Below, piece by piece: positions 42,913 to 53,070 of a stretch of 64,000 nt of DNA. Source of the stretch: Streptomyces antimycoticus (GTDB taxonomy: Bacteria > Actinomycetota > Actinomycetes > Streptomycetales > Streptomycetaceae). The DNA is taken from contig NZ_BJHV01000001.1 of NCBI RefSeq assembly GCF_005405925.1, positions 4,650,001 through 4,714,000 of the forward strand. Direction: 5' to 3'. Made by a program: the position numbers and the translations under genes. The notes below the pieces were generated by a model that saw only the letters and a program-made list of their open reading frames with translations, was not told the origin of the DNA and did not search any database. Every line of letters starts with the position of its first letter. The first letter of the stretch is position 1.

Positions 42913-44238
42913 GTGCCCACACCTTCCTTCACCAGCACTCACGTCCGAGACCGCACCCGTAAGAGCACCGGCAAGAGCACCCGCGAGAGCAGTCGCCGTA
43001 CCCCCGCCCGGCGCGCCGCCGCGCCGCTGGCCGCCACTGCCGCCGCCCTCCTGCTGTGCGGGCCGCTCGCCGCCGCCCCGGCGCACGCCGCCGATCAGCC
43101 GGGCGGCGCCACCGACGCGGTCAAGCCGCCCGCCCATATGTCCACGGTGGGCGGGAAGCGGCTCGGTCGCCCCGGCACCCAGGTGGACCCCAAGGCGGGC
43201 GCGCCCGCGCTGCCCAAGGAGCTCAGCGGAAAGTCCTGGCTGGTGGCCGACGCCGAGTCCGGTGATGTGCTCGCCTCGCACAACGCCCACTGGCAGCTTC
43301 CGCCCGCGTCCACGCTGAAGATGCTGTTCGCGGACACGCTGCTGCCGAAGATGCCGAAGACGAAGACCCACAAGGTGCAGCTGTCCGACCTGGAGGGGAT
43401 GGGTGAGGGCAGCAGCCTGGTCGGGGTCAAGGAGAACTACACCTACTCGGTCCACGACCTGTGGCTCGGCGTCTTCCTGCGCTCGGGCAACGACGCGGTG
43501 CATGTGCTGTCGGCCATGAACGGCGGTGTCCCGGCGACCGTAAGGGAGATGCAGGCACACGCGAAGCATCTGAACGCGCGCGACACCCATGTGGTCACAC
43601 CGGACGGCTACGACGAGAAGGGCCAGGTCAGCAGCGCGTACGACCTGACCCTCTTCGCCCGCTCGGGGCTGCAGAAGGCGGACTTCCGGGAGTACTGCTC
43701 GACGGCGACCGCGCAGTTCCCCGGCACGTTCGAAAAGGGCAAGAAGAAGCGCTCCAGCTTCGGCATCCAGAACACCAACCGGCTGCTGACCGGCTTCGGC
43801 GTCGAGCCCTACAAGGGCATCGCCGGGGTCAAGAACGGCAACACCACGAACGCGGGCGCCACCTTCACCGGGGTCGCCCAGCGCGGAAGCCGGGTGCTGC
43901 TGGTCACCGTCATGAATCCGCAGGAGAAGGAGGCGAACGAGGTCTACAAGGAGACCGCGAGGCTCTTCGACTGGGGCTTCAAGGCGGCGGGCTCGGTGAA
44001 CCCGGTCGGCACCCTCGTCCGCCCGGGCGCGGCGGGCGCGAGCCACCCCTCGGACGGCGGCGAGAACGGCCATAAGCACGCCCAGGCGTCCGTCTCCACG
44101 GACGACGGGGGCTCCGGCGGGGCGTGGACCGCGGTGGGCATCGCGGGCGGCTCCCTGGCGCTGCTGGGCGCGGTGGCCTTCGGGGTGCACCGCCGCTGGC
44201 CGCTGCCGGAGCTGGTCCGGCGCCGCTCGCGCGACTGA
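42913..44238 (+). CDS. D-alanyl-D-alanine carboxypeptidase (S11, DacC-like)
   Basis: About 441 residues with a long basic N-region, a signal peptide (PLAATAAALLLCGPLAAAPAHAA) and a penicillin-binding S11 domain. The active-site motifs are PASTLKML (SxxK), RSGNDAV (SGN variant of SxN) and GVKNGNT (KNG in place of KTG). It has a C-terminal helix (TAVGIAGGSLALLGAVAFGV) with a basic tail that anchors it in the membrane. It trims D-Ala from peptidoglycan stem peptides. GTG 42913 is preferred; ATG 42817 would put the signal far from the N-terminus and crowd the divergent gene. Confidence 0.88.
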   Translation: MPTPSFTSTHVRDRTRKSTGKSTRESSRRTPARRAAAPLAATAAALLLCGPLAAAPAHAADQPGGATDAVKPPAHMSTVGGKRLGRPGTQVDPKAGAPALPKELSGKSWLVADAESGDVLASHNAHWQLPPASTLKMLFADTLLPKMPKTKTHKVQLSDLEGMGEGSSLVGVKENYTYSVHDLWLGVFLRSGNDAVHVLSAMNGGVPATVREMQAHAKHLNARDTHVVTPDGYDEKGQVSSAYDLTLFARSGLQKADFREYCSTATAQFPGTFEKGKKKRSSFGIQNTNRLLTGFGVEPYKGIAGVKNGNTTNAGATFTGVAQRGSRVLLVTVMNPQEKEANEVYKETARLFDWGFKAAGSVNPVGTLVRPGAAGASHPSDGGENGHKHAQASVSTDDGGSGGAWTAVGIAGGSLALLGAVAFGVHRRWPLPELVRRRSRD

Positions 44239-44310
44239 GCGAGCCCGCTGAGCGAGCCCGCTGAGCGAGCGCGCTGAGCGAAGCCCACTGAGCGAAGCCC
44301 ACTGAGCGAG
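44238..44310. repeat. Tandem CTGAGCGA(G/A)CCC repeat after the carboxypeptidase gene
   Basis: Six units of 13-14 bases begin CTGAGCGA and continue with GCCCG, GCGCG or AGCCCA. They start at the stop codon and fill the space to the next gene. Each unit carries an in-frame-type TGA, so they may be stop-codon slippage. No stem long enough to be a classic terminator. Confidence 0.65.
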
Positions 44311-44345
44311 CCCTTACGGCCGAGCCGGGCCTCTTACGGTCGCTG

Positions 44346-45356
44346 TCACGCCGCCGCCTGCGGGCCTTCGGGCCCGCAGGCGCGGTGCTTTCCGACCTCC
44401 GGCTCGGACGGCCGGGCGCGGTCCGGCTCGGACGGCTCGGCCTTGTCCGGCTCGGACGGCTGAGCCTTGTCCGCCTCGGCCGCCCATTCGGCCTCGTGCT
44501 CGGCCTGGGCGGCGGGCGGGGTGGCGGTCCAGGCGGCGCAGTACAGCGTGAGTTTCGCGGTGAAGTTCATCCATAGGAGCAGGGCGATGGGCACCCCGAA
44601 CGCCCCGTACATGCTCTTGGCCGCCACGTCCTTCAGATAGCTGCTGAGCAGCACCTTGAGCAGTTCGAAGCCGATCGCGCCGATGAGCGCGGCGACCACG
44701 ACCGTACGGCGGGGCGGCTGCACGCCGGGGAGCCAGGTCAGGACGTAGCTCAGCAGCACGAGGTCGGCGCAGACGGCGATGGCGAACGCGGCGATCCGCA
44801 GCAGCCAGCCGCCGATCCCGTTCTCGGGGATGCCGATCAGCCGGGAGATCCGGCCCACGGCGGTGGCGGCCAGGGCGGACACGGCGAACGACACGAGCGC
44901 CACACCGCCCAGCCCGATCAGCACGAAGCCGTCCTTGACCTTGCGCACCAGCGGGTTGCCGGGGTCCTCCTCCAGCCCCCATACGGCGCGCAGGCACTCG
45001 CGCAGCGAGCCCACCCAGCTGATGCCGGTGAACAGCAGCAGGGCGCCCGCGACGACTCCGATCGTGGCGGCGTTCTGGACGAGTCCGCCCAGGTCGAGCT
45101 GGCCGGAGATACCGGGGATCTGCTGGGCGATCTTCTTCTGCAACTGGGCCATCTGCGAGTGGCTGAGCGTCGCCGCGCCGATGGCCGCGCCGACGGCGAT
45201 GAGCGGGAAGAAGGCAATGAAGCTGGTGAAGGTGATCGCGGCGGCGAGCCGGGTCCAGTGGACGCGGTCCAGCCGTTCGTAGGTACGCCAGGCATGGGTG
45301 CGCATCAGCCAGGCCATCGCGGGGCCGACGACAGGCAGCCGGGTCAACGATTCCAT
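44346..45356 (-). CDS. YihY/BrkB-family inner membrane protein
   Basis: The 336-residue protein has six predicted helices. Family hallmarks are RVHWTRLAAAITFTSFIAFFPLIAVGAAIG, the middle VALVSFAVSALAATAVG, and FGVPIALLLWMNFTAKLTLYCAAW near the end. The acidic C-terminal tail contains a SEPDKA(E/Q)P repeat encoded by a short nucleotide repeat at 44400-44470. ATG 45356 is preferred over TTG 45365. The family was once annotated as RNase BN, wrongly; its function is unclear (possible transporter or envelope protein). Confidence 0.88.
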   Translation of the reverse strand: MESLTRLPVVGPAMAWLMRTHAWRTYERLDRVHWTRLAAAITFTSFIAFFPLIAVGAAIGAATLSHSQMAQLQKKIAQQIPGISGQLDLGGLVQNAATIGVVAGALLLFTGISWVGSLRECLRAVWGLEEDPGNPLVRKVKDGFVLIGLGGVALVSFAVSALAATAVGRISRLIGIPENGIGGWLLRIAAFAIAVCADLVLLSYVLTWLPGVQPPRRTVVVAALIGAIGFELLKVLLSSYLKDVAAKSMYGAFGVPIALLLWMNFTAKLTLYCAAWTATPPAAQAEHEAEWAAEADKAQPSEPDKAEPSEPDRARPSEPEVGKHRACGPEGPQAAA

Positions 45357-45524
45357 GATCAGCAAGTACCCTTCTGCGCGGTGTCACTCCTCGGCGCGCC
45401 GGTGCGCGATACGGATATCCGGGTTCCCCGGACAGCCGCTCCGCTCGTCACTCTTTTCGGTGAGGCCGTGAGTACGGGCGCACAATCACTCCATATGCCC
45501 CGCGTCGGGGGATACGTTCCCCGC

Positions 45525-46265
45525 ATGAAGGACGTGGTCGGTTCCCCGCAGTCGGTGCTCGTCCTCGGCGGCACGTCCGAGATCGCCCTGGCGACCGTCC
45601 GCCGCCTGATCAGCCGTCGCGCCCGTACGGTCTGGCTGGCCGGCCGCCCCTCCCCCGCCCTGGAGTCGGCCGCCCGGCAACTGCGGGACCTCGGTGCCGA
45701 CACCCTTACGGTGCCCTTCGACGCGCTGGCCCCCGAGGCCCACGAGGTGACCTTGGGCAAGGTCTTCGCCGAGGGCGACATCGACCTGGTGCTGCTGGCC
45801 TTCGGCGTCCTGGGCGTCCAGGCGCGCGACGAGACCGATCCCCCGGCGGCGGTCCGCGTCGCACAGACCAACTACACCGGCGCCGTCTCCTCGGCCCTGA
45901 TCTGCGCCAACGCCATGCGCCGCCAGGGCCACGGCTCGCTGGTGGTGCTCTCCTCGGCCGCCGCGGGACGGGTCCGCCGCGCCGACTTCATCCACGCCTC
46001 CGCCAAAGCTGGGCTCGACGCGTTCGCGCAGGGGCTGGGCGAGGCGCTGCGCGGCACGGGCGTCCATGTGATGGTCGTCCGCCCCGGCTTCGTCCGTACG
46101 AAGCTCACGGCCGGACTGCGCCCCGCACCGCTGGCCACCACGCCCCAGGCGGTCGCCGAGGCCATCGAGGAGGGGCTGCGGCGGCGCACCGCGATCGTCT
46201 GGGCACCGGCCGCGCTGCGGCTGACAATGGCGGCACGCCGCCTGCTGCCCCGGCGGGCCCCGTAG
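45525..46265 (+). CDS. Short-chain dehydrogenase, decaprenylphosphoryl-2-keto-ribose reductase (DprE2)-like
   Basis: The 246-residue SDR has N-terminal motif SVLVLGGTSEIALATVRRL (GGxxxIA, typical of the DprE2 group rather than TGxxxGIG). LAFGVLGVQARDETD stands in place of NNAG, the catalytic Ser lies in LVVLSSAAAGRVRRADF, and HASAKAGLDAFAQGL has Ser-Ala-Lys: the normal YxxxK Tyr is replaced here (FIHASAK). A C-terminal basic helix could touch the membrane. DprE2 makes decaprenylphosphoryl-arabinose with DprE1 in mycobacteria; no dprE1 is seen here. The missing Tyr makes catalysis uncertain. Confidence 0.72.
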   Translation: MKDVVGSPQSVLVLGGTSEIALATVRRLISRRARTVWLAGRPSPALESAARQLRDLGADTLTVPFDALAPEAHEVTLGKVFAEGDIDLVLLAFGVLGVQARDETDPPAAVRVAQTNYTGAVSSALICANAMRRQGHGSLVVLSSAAAGRVRRADFIHASAKAGLDAFAQGLGEALRGTGVHVMVVRPGFVRTKLTAGLRPAPLATTPQAVAEAIEEGLRRRTAIVWAPAALRLTMAARRLLPRRAP

Positions 46266-46321
46266 GGGCGCGGGGCTGTGTCGATGTGCGGCTCCGCCGC
46301 GTGGGCGCGACCAGCCACGAC
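46265..46321. repeat. Dispersed intergenic repeat, copy with CGATGTGCGGCTCCGCCGCG
   Basis: Nearly identical to 3838-3894: GGGGCGCGGGGCTGTGTCGA, then the CGGCTCCGCCG hairpin, then GCGCGACCAGCCACGAC. It starts at the stop codon of the SDR gene and precedes the 3' end of the converging 2'-5' RNA ligase gene. Confidence 0.6.
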
Positions 46322-46370
46322 GGACCCGCGAATGGCGCGCCGGAATCCGGCACGGCGCACCCTGGGGCGC

Positions 46371-46967
46371 CTAGTGGGGCGCCGCCGGACGCGAGAGATC
46401 AGCCTGACGAGGCACCACGGGCGAAGCCCCGTCCGGCAGTTCATCCGACCCGAACGGGTACTCACGGTCCAGCCGCCAGACCCCGTCCTCCCCCTGCTCG
46501 TACAGCGCGAAGCCGGTGATCGTCCAGGCGGCCTCGTACTCCTTGAGCTCGACGAACGCCCGGTCCATCGCCTCCTCGTCGATGCCGTGGGCGATCGTGA
46601 CATGCGGGTGGTACGGGAACTGCAGCTCCCGCGCGCACGGCCCGGACTCCACCCGGATCCGCTCCTGCAGCACCGCGCACTCCTCCGCGCCCTCGACGAT
46701 CCTGACGAAGACGACCGGCGAGAGCGGCCGGAAGGTGCCGGTGCCCTCCAGCCGCATCGGGAACGGCCGCCCCTCGGCCGCGACCCGGGCCAGATGGTCC
46801 TCCACGGCGGGCAGCGCCGAGGTGTCGACCTCGGTCGGCGGCAGAAGGGTGACGTGAGTGGGGATGCCATGGGCGGCCGGGTCCCCGAAGCCCGCGCGCC
46901 GCTCCTGGAGGAAGCTGCCGTACGGCTCCGGGACCGCGATCGAAACGCCGAGCGTTACGGTCCCCAC
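46371..46967 (-). CDS. 2'-5' RNA ligase / 2H phosphoesterase family protein
   Basis: The 198-residue protein contains the two HxTx motifs that define the 2H superfamily: GIPTHVTLLPP near residue 40 and PYHPHVTIAHG near 125. These bind and cleave 2',3' or 2',5' phosphodiesters in RNA fragments or cyclic phosphates. GTG 46967 has a GGGAG box 8 bases upstream. The C-terminus is Pro-rich. Ligase activity in bacteria is weak; a phosphodiesterase role is more likely. Confidence 0.82.
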   Translation of the reverse strand: MGTVTLGVSIAVPEPYGSFLQERRAGFGDPAAHGIPTHVTLLPPTEVDTSALPAVEDHLARVAAEGRPFPMRLEGTGTFRPLSPVVFVRIVEGAEECAVLQERIRVESGPCARELQFPYHPHVTIAHGIDEEAMDRAFVELKEYEAAWTITGFALYEQGEDGVWRLDREYPFGSDELPDGASPVVPRQADLSRPAAPH

Positions 46968-47071
46968 TGCGTTCTCCCTCCTGGCCCTCCCGGGCTGCTG
47001 AGTTGTGGCCGCTGCACCCGTGTCAGTGTGGCGGCTGCGCCGCCTTCGCGGCTAGATTCCTCGGTTCTTCC

Positions 47072-47118
47072 ACACACCGATCCGCAGGCCCCCTGGTCAG
47101 GGGGCCGGACCGGTGTGT
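47072..47118. terminator. Two-tier hairpin downstream of trpS
   Basis: The inner stem is GGCCCCCT-GGTC-AGGGGGCC (47087-47106), closed by the outer pair ACACACCG / CGGTGTGT. It lies 86 bases beyond the trpS stop on the minus strand, upstream of the 2'-5' ligase gene. Confidence 0.7.
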
Positions 47119-47203
47119 TCCGCTGTCCGCGCGGGTCCGTATCCATACGTGCGCGGGGTGCGCCGTGCTCACCGGGTGGTGCGGACGACGCTCGACGTGC
47201 CGC

Positions 47204-48855
<1,652 letters not shown>

Positions 48856-48856
<1 letters not shown>

Positions 48857-49182
48857 TGGGACCGAGTGGGGAGGCGAAGGAGATGGCCGAGGAAGGGCTG
48901 CCCGGAGAGCTGCGGGCGCTCGGGCAGGCGTTGGAGATACCGCCGTCCGGCGGACCGTCGCGGCACGGCGTGTCGCGCGCGGGCGAGGAGACGCTGGTCG
49001 AGCGGGTGCTCGCCCGGATCGTGGGCCTGCCGGTTCCGGTGGCCGACGACCGGATCCGGGAGGAGCAGTGGTGGCGGCCGCTGCCCGGCCTGGAGGCCGG
49101 GCAGGGGCCCGCGGGAGGCGTCAGCCGGTCGGCAGGCCGGGAGCCGGGTAGGCCGCCATCAGCTCGGACACCTCGGCCCTGA
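48856..49182 (+). pseudogene. N-terminal fragment of the sigma-linked partner protein
   Basis: The frame starts MGPSGEAKEMAEEGLPGELRALGQ, a beginning seen in membrane proteins encoded after such sigma genes, with ETLVERVLARIVGLPVP at about residue 45. No transmembrane helix follows. After about 80 residues the frame enters the glyA terminator and then the 3' end of glyA on the other strand. I read it as truncated by a deletion that brought glyA close. The sigma factor would then lack its normal partner. Confidence 0.45.
49081..49104. terminator. Hairpin downstream of glyA
   Basis: CTGCCCGGCC-TGGA-GGCCGGGCAG has perfect 10-base arms. It lies 17 bases beyond the glyA stop on the minus strand, and within the truncated sigma-partner frame on the plus strand. 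Confidence 0.7.
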
Positions 49183-50392
49183 TCTTGATGAGGGCGCCCT
49201 GGTCACCGCTCTTCGCGGCGGTCACCCCGCGGTCGATCCAGTCGGCCACGGCGGGCATGTGCTCGGTGGACAGACCGCGCGAGGTGAGGGAGGGGGTGCC
49301 GATCCGGACGCCGGAGGGATCGAAGGGCTTGCGCGGGTCGTAGGGGACGGTGTTGTAGTTCACCACGATCCCGGCCTGGTCCAGGGCCTTGGCCGCGACC
49401 TTGCCCGGCACCTCCTTGGGCGTCAGGTCCATCAGGATCAGATGGTTGTCGGTGCCGCCGGAGACCAGATCGAAGCCGCGGGCGAGCAGTTCCTCGGCGA
49501 GCGCCTTGGCGTTGGCGACGACGGCATGGGCGTAGTCACGGAAGGCGGGCTGGGCGGCCTCGTGCAGGGCCACCGCGATGGCGGCGGTGGTCTGGTTGTG
49601 CGGACCGCCCTGCAGCCCGGGGAAGACGGCCTTGTCGATGGCCTTGGCATGGGTCTCGCGCGCCATCAGCATGGCGCCGCGCGGGCCTCGGAGCGTCTTA
49701 TGAGTGGTGGTGGAGATGACATCGGCATACGGAACGGGCGAGGGGTGGGCGCCGCCCGCGATCAGGCCGGCGATATGCGCGATATCGGCGACGAGCACCG
49801 CGTCCACCTCGCGGGCGATCTCCGCGAAAGCGGCGAAGTCGATCGTGCGGGGCACCGCCGTGCCACCGCAGAAGATCAGCTTGGGCCGCTCCTCGAGGGC
49901 CAGCTCGCGCACCTGGTCGAAGTCGATCGCGCCGGTGTCCTGGCGCACCCCGTACTGGACGCCGCGGAACCAGGTGCCGGTGGCGGAGACGCCCCAGCCG
50001 TGGGTGAGATGACCGCCCATGGGCAGTGACATGCCCATCACGGTGTCACCGGGCTGGGCGAAGGCCAGATAGACCGCGAGGTTGGCGGGCGAGCCGGAGT
50101 AGGGCTGCACATTGGCGTGCTCGGTGCCGAAGACGGCCTTGGCCCGGTTGATCGCCAGGGTCTCCACCTGGTCGATGACCTGCTGGCCCTCGTAGTAGCG
50201 GCGGCCGGCGTAGCCCTCGCTGTATTTGTTCTGCAGCACCGTCCCGGAGGCTTCCAGGACGGCGGCGGAGACATAGTTCTCGCTCGGGATCAGGCGCAGG
50301 GTCTCGGACTGCAGCAGCTCCTCGGAGCCGATGAGGGAGGCGAGTTCGGGGTCGGCGGCCGACAGGGCGGGGTGGGTCAGGGGCAGGCTCAT
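49121..50392 (-). CDS. glyA: Serine hydroxymethyltransferase
   Basis: The 423-residue PLP enzyme interconverts serine and glycine with tetrahydrofolate, supplying one-carbon units. Motifs: LRLIPSENYVSAAVLEA, NKYSEGYAGRRYYEG, VQPYSGSPANLAVY, MGGHLTHG, VADIAHIAGLIAGGAHPSP, and the PLP lysine in STTTHKTLRGPRGA. ATG 50392 is used. Its leader contains a ZTP (pfl) riboswitch, so expression should rise when 10-formyl-THF is short and the purine intermediate ZMP/ZTP builds up. Confidence 0.96.
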   Translation of the reverse strand: MSLPLTHPALSAADPELASLIGSEELLQSETLRLIPSENYVSAAVLEASGTVLQNKYSEGYAGRRYYEGQQVIDQVETLAINRAKAVFGTEHANVQPYSGSPANLAVYLAFAQPGDTVMGMSLPMGGHLTHGWGVSATGTWFRGVQYGVRQDTGAIDFDQVRELALEERPKLIFCGGTAVPRTIDFAAFAEIAREVDAVLVADIAHIAGLIAGGAHPSPVPYADVISTTTHKTLRGPRGAMLMARETHAKAIDKAVFPGLQGGPHNQTTAAIAVALHEAAQPAFRDYAHAVVANAKALAEELLARGFDLVSGGTDNHLILMDLTPKEVPGKVAAKALDQAGIVVNYNTVPYDPRKPFDPSGVRIGTPSLTSRGLSTEHMPAVADWIDRGVTAAKSGDQGALIKIRAEVSELMAAYPAPGLPTG

Positions 50393-50433
50393 CGAGTCCT
50401 CCGGGGCGATCGGTGACGGTCCGGTCGTGTCCC

Positions 50434-50532
50434 GGGGTGCCCAGGCGGGCGGCACCTCGTGGCGCTAAGGCCGCGCATCGCTTCCTCGTGGTCGGTTCCA
50501 CGCTCGGCTCGCCAGTCACGGTGCGCACCCCC
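50434..50532 (-). ncRNA. ZTP (pfl) riboswitch in the glyA leader
   Basis: Read on the minus strand, the leader has the pfl-motif core in order: GTGACTGGCG near the 5' end, GTGGAACCGACCAC forming a central stem, GAGGAAGCGA, a variable hairpin (GCGCGGCCTTAGCGCC region), and the 3' block CCGCCTGGGCACC. A P1-like pairing joins GGGGTGC (5') and GCACCCC (3'). Pfl riboswitches bind ZMP/ZTP and are known upstream of glyA and other folate/purine genes in actinobacteria. The aptamer ends about 40 bases before the glyA ATG, so control may be at translation. The assignment rests on motif memory, not a covariance search. Confidence 0.8.
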
Positions 50533-50561
50533 ACTCTAGCTAGTGAGACAAGGAGGACAAG

Positions 50562-51782
50562 ATGGGACCGGGACGCTCCGCGGAGCGGGCCATCGCCGCC
50601 GCCGAGGCCCATGGCGCGCACAACTACCATCCGCTGCCGGTCGTCGTCGCGTCCGCCGAAGGCGCCTGGATGACCGATGTCGAGGGCCGCCGGTATCTCG
50701 ATCTGCTCGCCGGATACTCGGCGCTCAACTTCGGGCATCGCAACCGCCGGCTGATCGAGGCCGCCAAGGCGCAGCTGGACCGGGTCACCCTCACCTCTCG
50801 CGCGTTTCACCACGACCGCTTCGGCGCCTTCTGCTCCGAGCTGGCCGAGCTGTGCGGCATGGAGATGGTGCTGCCCATGAACACGGGGGCGGAGGCGATG
50901 GAGACGGCCATCAAGACCGCCCGCAAATGGGGCTACCGGATCAAGGGCGTACCGGACGGCCGGGCCAGGATCATCGCCGCCGGGAACAACTTCCACGGCC
51001 GGACGATCACCCTCATCAGCTGCGCCACCGATCCGGAGGCCCGTGCCGACCATGGCCCCTTCACCCCCGGGTTCTCGATCGTGCCGTACGGGGAGCTGGC
51101 GGCGATGGAGGCGGCGCTCGACGCCGCGCCCGAGGAGACGGTCGCCGTGCTGCTGGAGCCGATCCAGGGCGAGGCCGGGGTGGTGGTGCCGCCGCCCGGC
51201 TATCTGGCCGGGGTCCGGGAGCTGACCCGGGAGCGGAATGTGCTGTTCATCGCCGATGAGATCCAGTCGGGCCTCGGGCGCACCGGCACCACCTTCGCCT
51301 GTGAGCACGAGGGGGTGGTCCCCGATGTCTATGTGCTGGGCAAGGCGCTGGGCGGCGGGGTGGTGCCGGTGTCGGCGGTGGTGTCCTCACGTGAGGTGGT
51401 CGGGGTGCACCGCCCCGGGGAGCACGGCTCCACCTTCGGCGGCAGCCCGCTCGCCTGCGCGATCGCCTTGGAGGTCATCGCCATGGTGCGGACCGGGGAG
51501 TTCCAGCGGCGCTCGGCCACGCTGGGCGAGCTGCTCCACCGGGAGCTGGGGCTGCTCCTGGGAAGGGGAGTTGAGCAGGTGCGTGGCCGGGGGCTGTGGG
51601 CGGGGGTGGACATCCATCCGTCACGGGGCACCGGGCGGCAGATCGCCGAGCGGCTCATGGACCGCAGAGTGCTGGTCAAGGACACCCATGGCGCCACTAT
51701 CCGGATCGCCCCGCCCCTGGTGATCGGCGAGGAGGATCTGGAGTGGGCGCTGGACCAACTCAGGGCGGTGCTGGCCGAATGA
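50562..51782 (+). CDS. rocD: Ornithine aminotransferase
   Basis: The 406-residue class III aminotransferase converts ornithine and 2-oxoglutarate to glutamate semialdehyde and glutamate. Motifs: NYHPLPVVVASAEGAWMTDVEGRRYLDLLAGYSALNFGH at the N-terminus (NYxPLPV is typical of ornithine aminotransferases), MNTGAEAMETAIKTARKWGY, NFHGRTI, EPIQGEAGVVVP, ADEIQSGLGRTG and the PLP Lys in VLGKALGGGVVP. AGGAGG lies 7 bases before ATG. It is divergent from glyA, sharing the promoter region. Confidence 0.93.
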   Translation: MGPGRSAERAIAAAEAHGAHNYHPLPVVVASAEGAWMTDVEGRRYLDLLAGYSALNFGHRNRRLIEAAKAQLDRVTLTSRAFHHDRFGAFCSELAELCGMEMVLPMNTGAEAMETAIKTARKWGYRIKGVPDGRARIIAAGNNFHGRTITLISCATDPEARADHGPFTPGFSIVPYGELAAMEAALDAAPEETVAVLLEPIQGEAGVVVPPPGYLAGVRELTRERNVLFIADEIQSGLGRTGTTFACEHEGVVPDVYVLGKALGGGVVPVSAVVSSREVVGVHRPGEHGSTFGGSPLACAIALEVIAMVRTGEFQRRSATLGELLHRELGLLLGRGVEQVRGRGLWAGVDIHPSRGTGRQIAERLMDRRVLVKDTHGATIRIAPPLVIGEEDLEWALDQLRAVLAE

Positions 51783-51819
51783 CCCGATACGGCTCCTCGG
51801 TGGACCTGCGCTGGTTGGA

Positions 51820-51853
51820 GGCCCCGTACGGCTCGGGGCCCCGTACGGCTCGG
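51820..51853. repeat. 17-bp direct repeat after rocD
   Basis: GGCCCCGTACGGCTCGG occurs twice back to back in the 85-base gap between rocD and the converging synthase gene. Confidence 0.65.
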
Positions 51854-51867
51854 AGGATCAGTGTGGT

Positions 51868-53055
51868 TCAGAGGATCACATGGGGGATGAAGCGCGCGTA
51901 CTCATCCGTCACCAGCCCCGCCGACTCGCGGATGCCGAGCCCCGCCGCCTCGCCCTCGACGACCCAGGTGCCGAGCACCACCCGGTTGCCGTCGAAGTCG
52001 GGCAGCGGCGCCAGTTCCTGGTAGCAGCACGGCTCATCGCGCAGGACGGGCTCCTCGCCCGGCGGGTGCACGGTGACCCCGGCCCCCTCACGGCCGAGCA
52101 GCGGCTTGGCCACATAGCCGGTGGTGCGGGCCAGTTCCCGGGGGCCGTCGAGGTAGGCGGGCAGCAGGTTGGGGTGGTCCGGGAAGAGCTCCCACAACAC
52201 GGCAAGCAGCGCCTTGTTGGACAGCAGCATCTTCCAGGCCGGTTCGATCCACAGCGTGGATCCGGTGCCGCCCCCGTTGTCGAGGGTGTCCAGCACCTGC
52301 GGGCCGAACCGGTCGGTGGCCAGCCACTCCCAGGGATAGAGCTTGAAGCAGCTTCGGATGAAGCGGAACCGCTTGTCGACGAAGCGGCCCGACAGCCGTT
52401 CCCAGCCGATGTCCTCCATGGAGATCGCCTCGGTGCTCAGCCCGGCCTGGTCGGCCGTCTCACGGAGGTAGGCCACCGTCATCAGGTCCTCGCCCAGCTC
52501 GTCCCCGGCCGAATGGGCGAAGTACAGGGGCGTCCCCGGCGGCAGCAGCGCGGCCTGGGTGCGCCAGGCGTCGACCAGCCGTTCATGGAGGGAGTTCCAT
52601 TGGTCGGCCCCCGGAAAGCGGTCCTCCATCCAGAACCACTGGGCGCTCGCCGCCTCCACCAGCGAGGTGGGCGTATCGGCGTTGTACTCCAGCAGCTTCG
52701 CCGGGCCCGAAGCACCGTCGTAGCGCAGATCGAACCGGCCGTAGACGCTGGGCTGTTCGGCCCTGCGGTGCCAGGACTCGGCGATCAGCCCGGCCAGCCG
52801 CGGATCGTCGATGCCGAGGTCGGCGAAGCGGCCGGTCTCGACGATATGAGCGGCCGCGGCCAGCGACATCCGATGCAGCTCCTCGACGACCTCCTCCAGC
52901 GCCTCGACCTCGGGCAGCGAGAAGGCGTAGTAGGCGCTCTCGTCCCAGTAGGGGCGCAGCGAGCCGTCCGGGTAGCGGGTCAGCGGATAGATGACCCCCT
53001 GCTCCTCCACCGTGGGCTGCCAGTCGGGGCGGGGGTCGATGGTGTGGCGCTTCAT
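51868..53055 (-). CDS. Glutathionylspermidine synthase-family ATP-grasp protein (YgiC/YjfC-like)
   Basis: The 395-residue ATP-grasp ligase has the domain seen in the C-terminal half of glutathionylspermidine synthase. It shows WDESAYYAFSLPEVEALE, RFDLRYDGASGPAKLLEYNADTPTSLVEAASAQWFWMED, then LFPDHPNLLPAYLDG, YVAKPLLGREGAGVTV (ATP-binding loop) and LGTWVVEGEAAGLGIRES. The thiol-forming N-terminal amidase is absent, so this is a stand-alone ligase like E. coli YgiC. The small lipoprotein gene upstream mirrors the ygiB-ygiC pair. The substrate is unknown; glutathione itself is not expected in actinomycetes. Confidence 0.85.
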   Translation of the reverse strand: MKRHTIDPRPDWQPTVEEQGVIYPLTRYPDGSLRPYWDESAYYAFSLPEVEALEEVVEELHRMSLAAAAHIVETGRFADLGIDDPRLAGLIAESWHRRAEQPSVYGRFDLRYDGASGPAKLLEYNADTPTSLVEAASAQWFWMEDRFPGADQWNSLHERLVDAWRTQAALLPPGTPLYFAHSAGDELGEDLMTVAYLRETADQAGLSTEAISMEDIGWERLSGRFVDKRFRFIRSCFKLYPWEWLATDRFGPQVLDTLDNGGGTGSTLWIEPAWKMLLSNKALLAVLWELFPDHPNLLPAYLDGPRELARTTGYVAKPLLGREGAGVTVHPPGEEPVLRDEPCCYQELAPLPDFDGNRVVLGTWVVEGEAAGLGIRESAGLVTDEYARFIPHVIL

Positions 53056-53070
53056 CGTGGGGTGGCCCGC

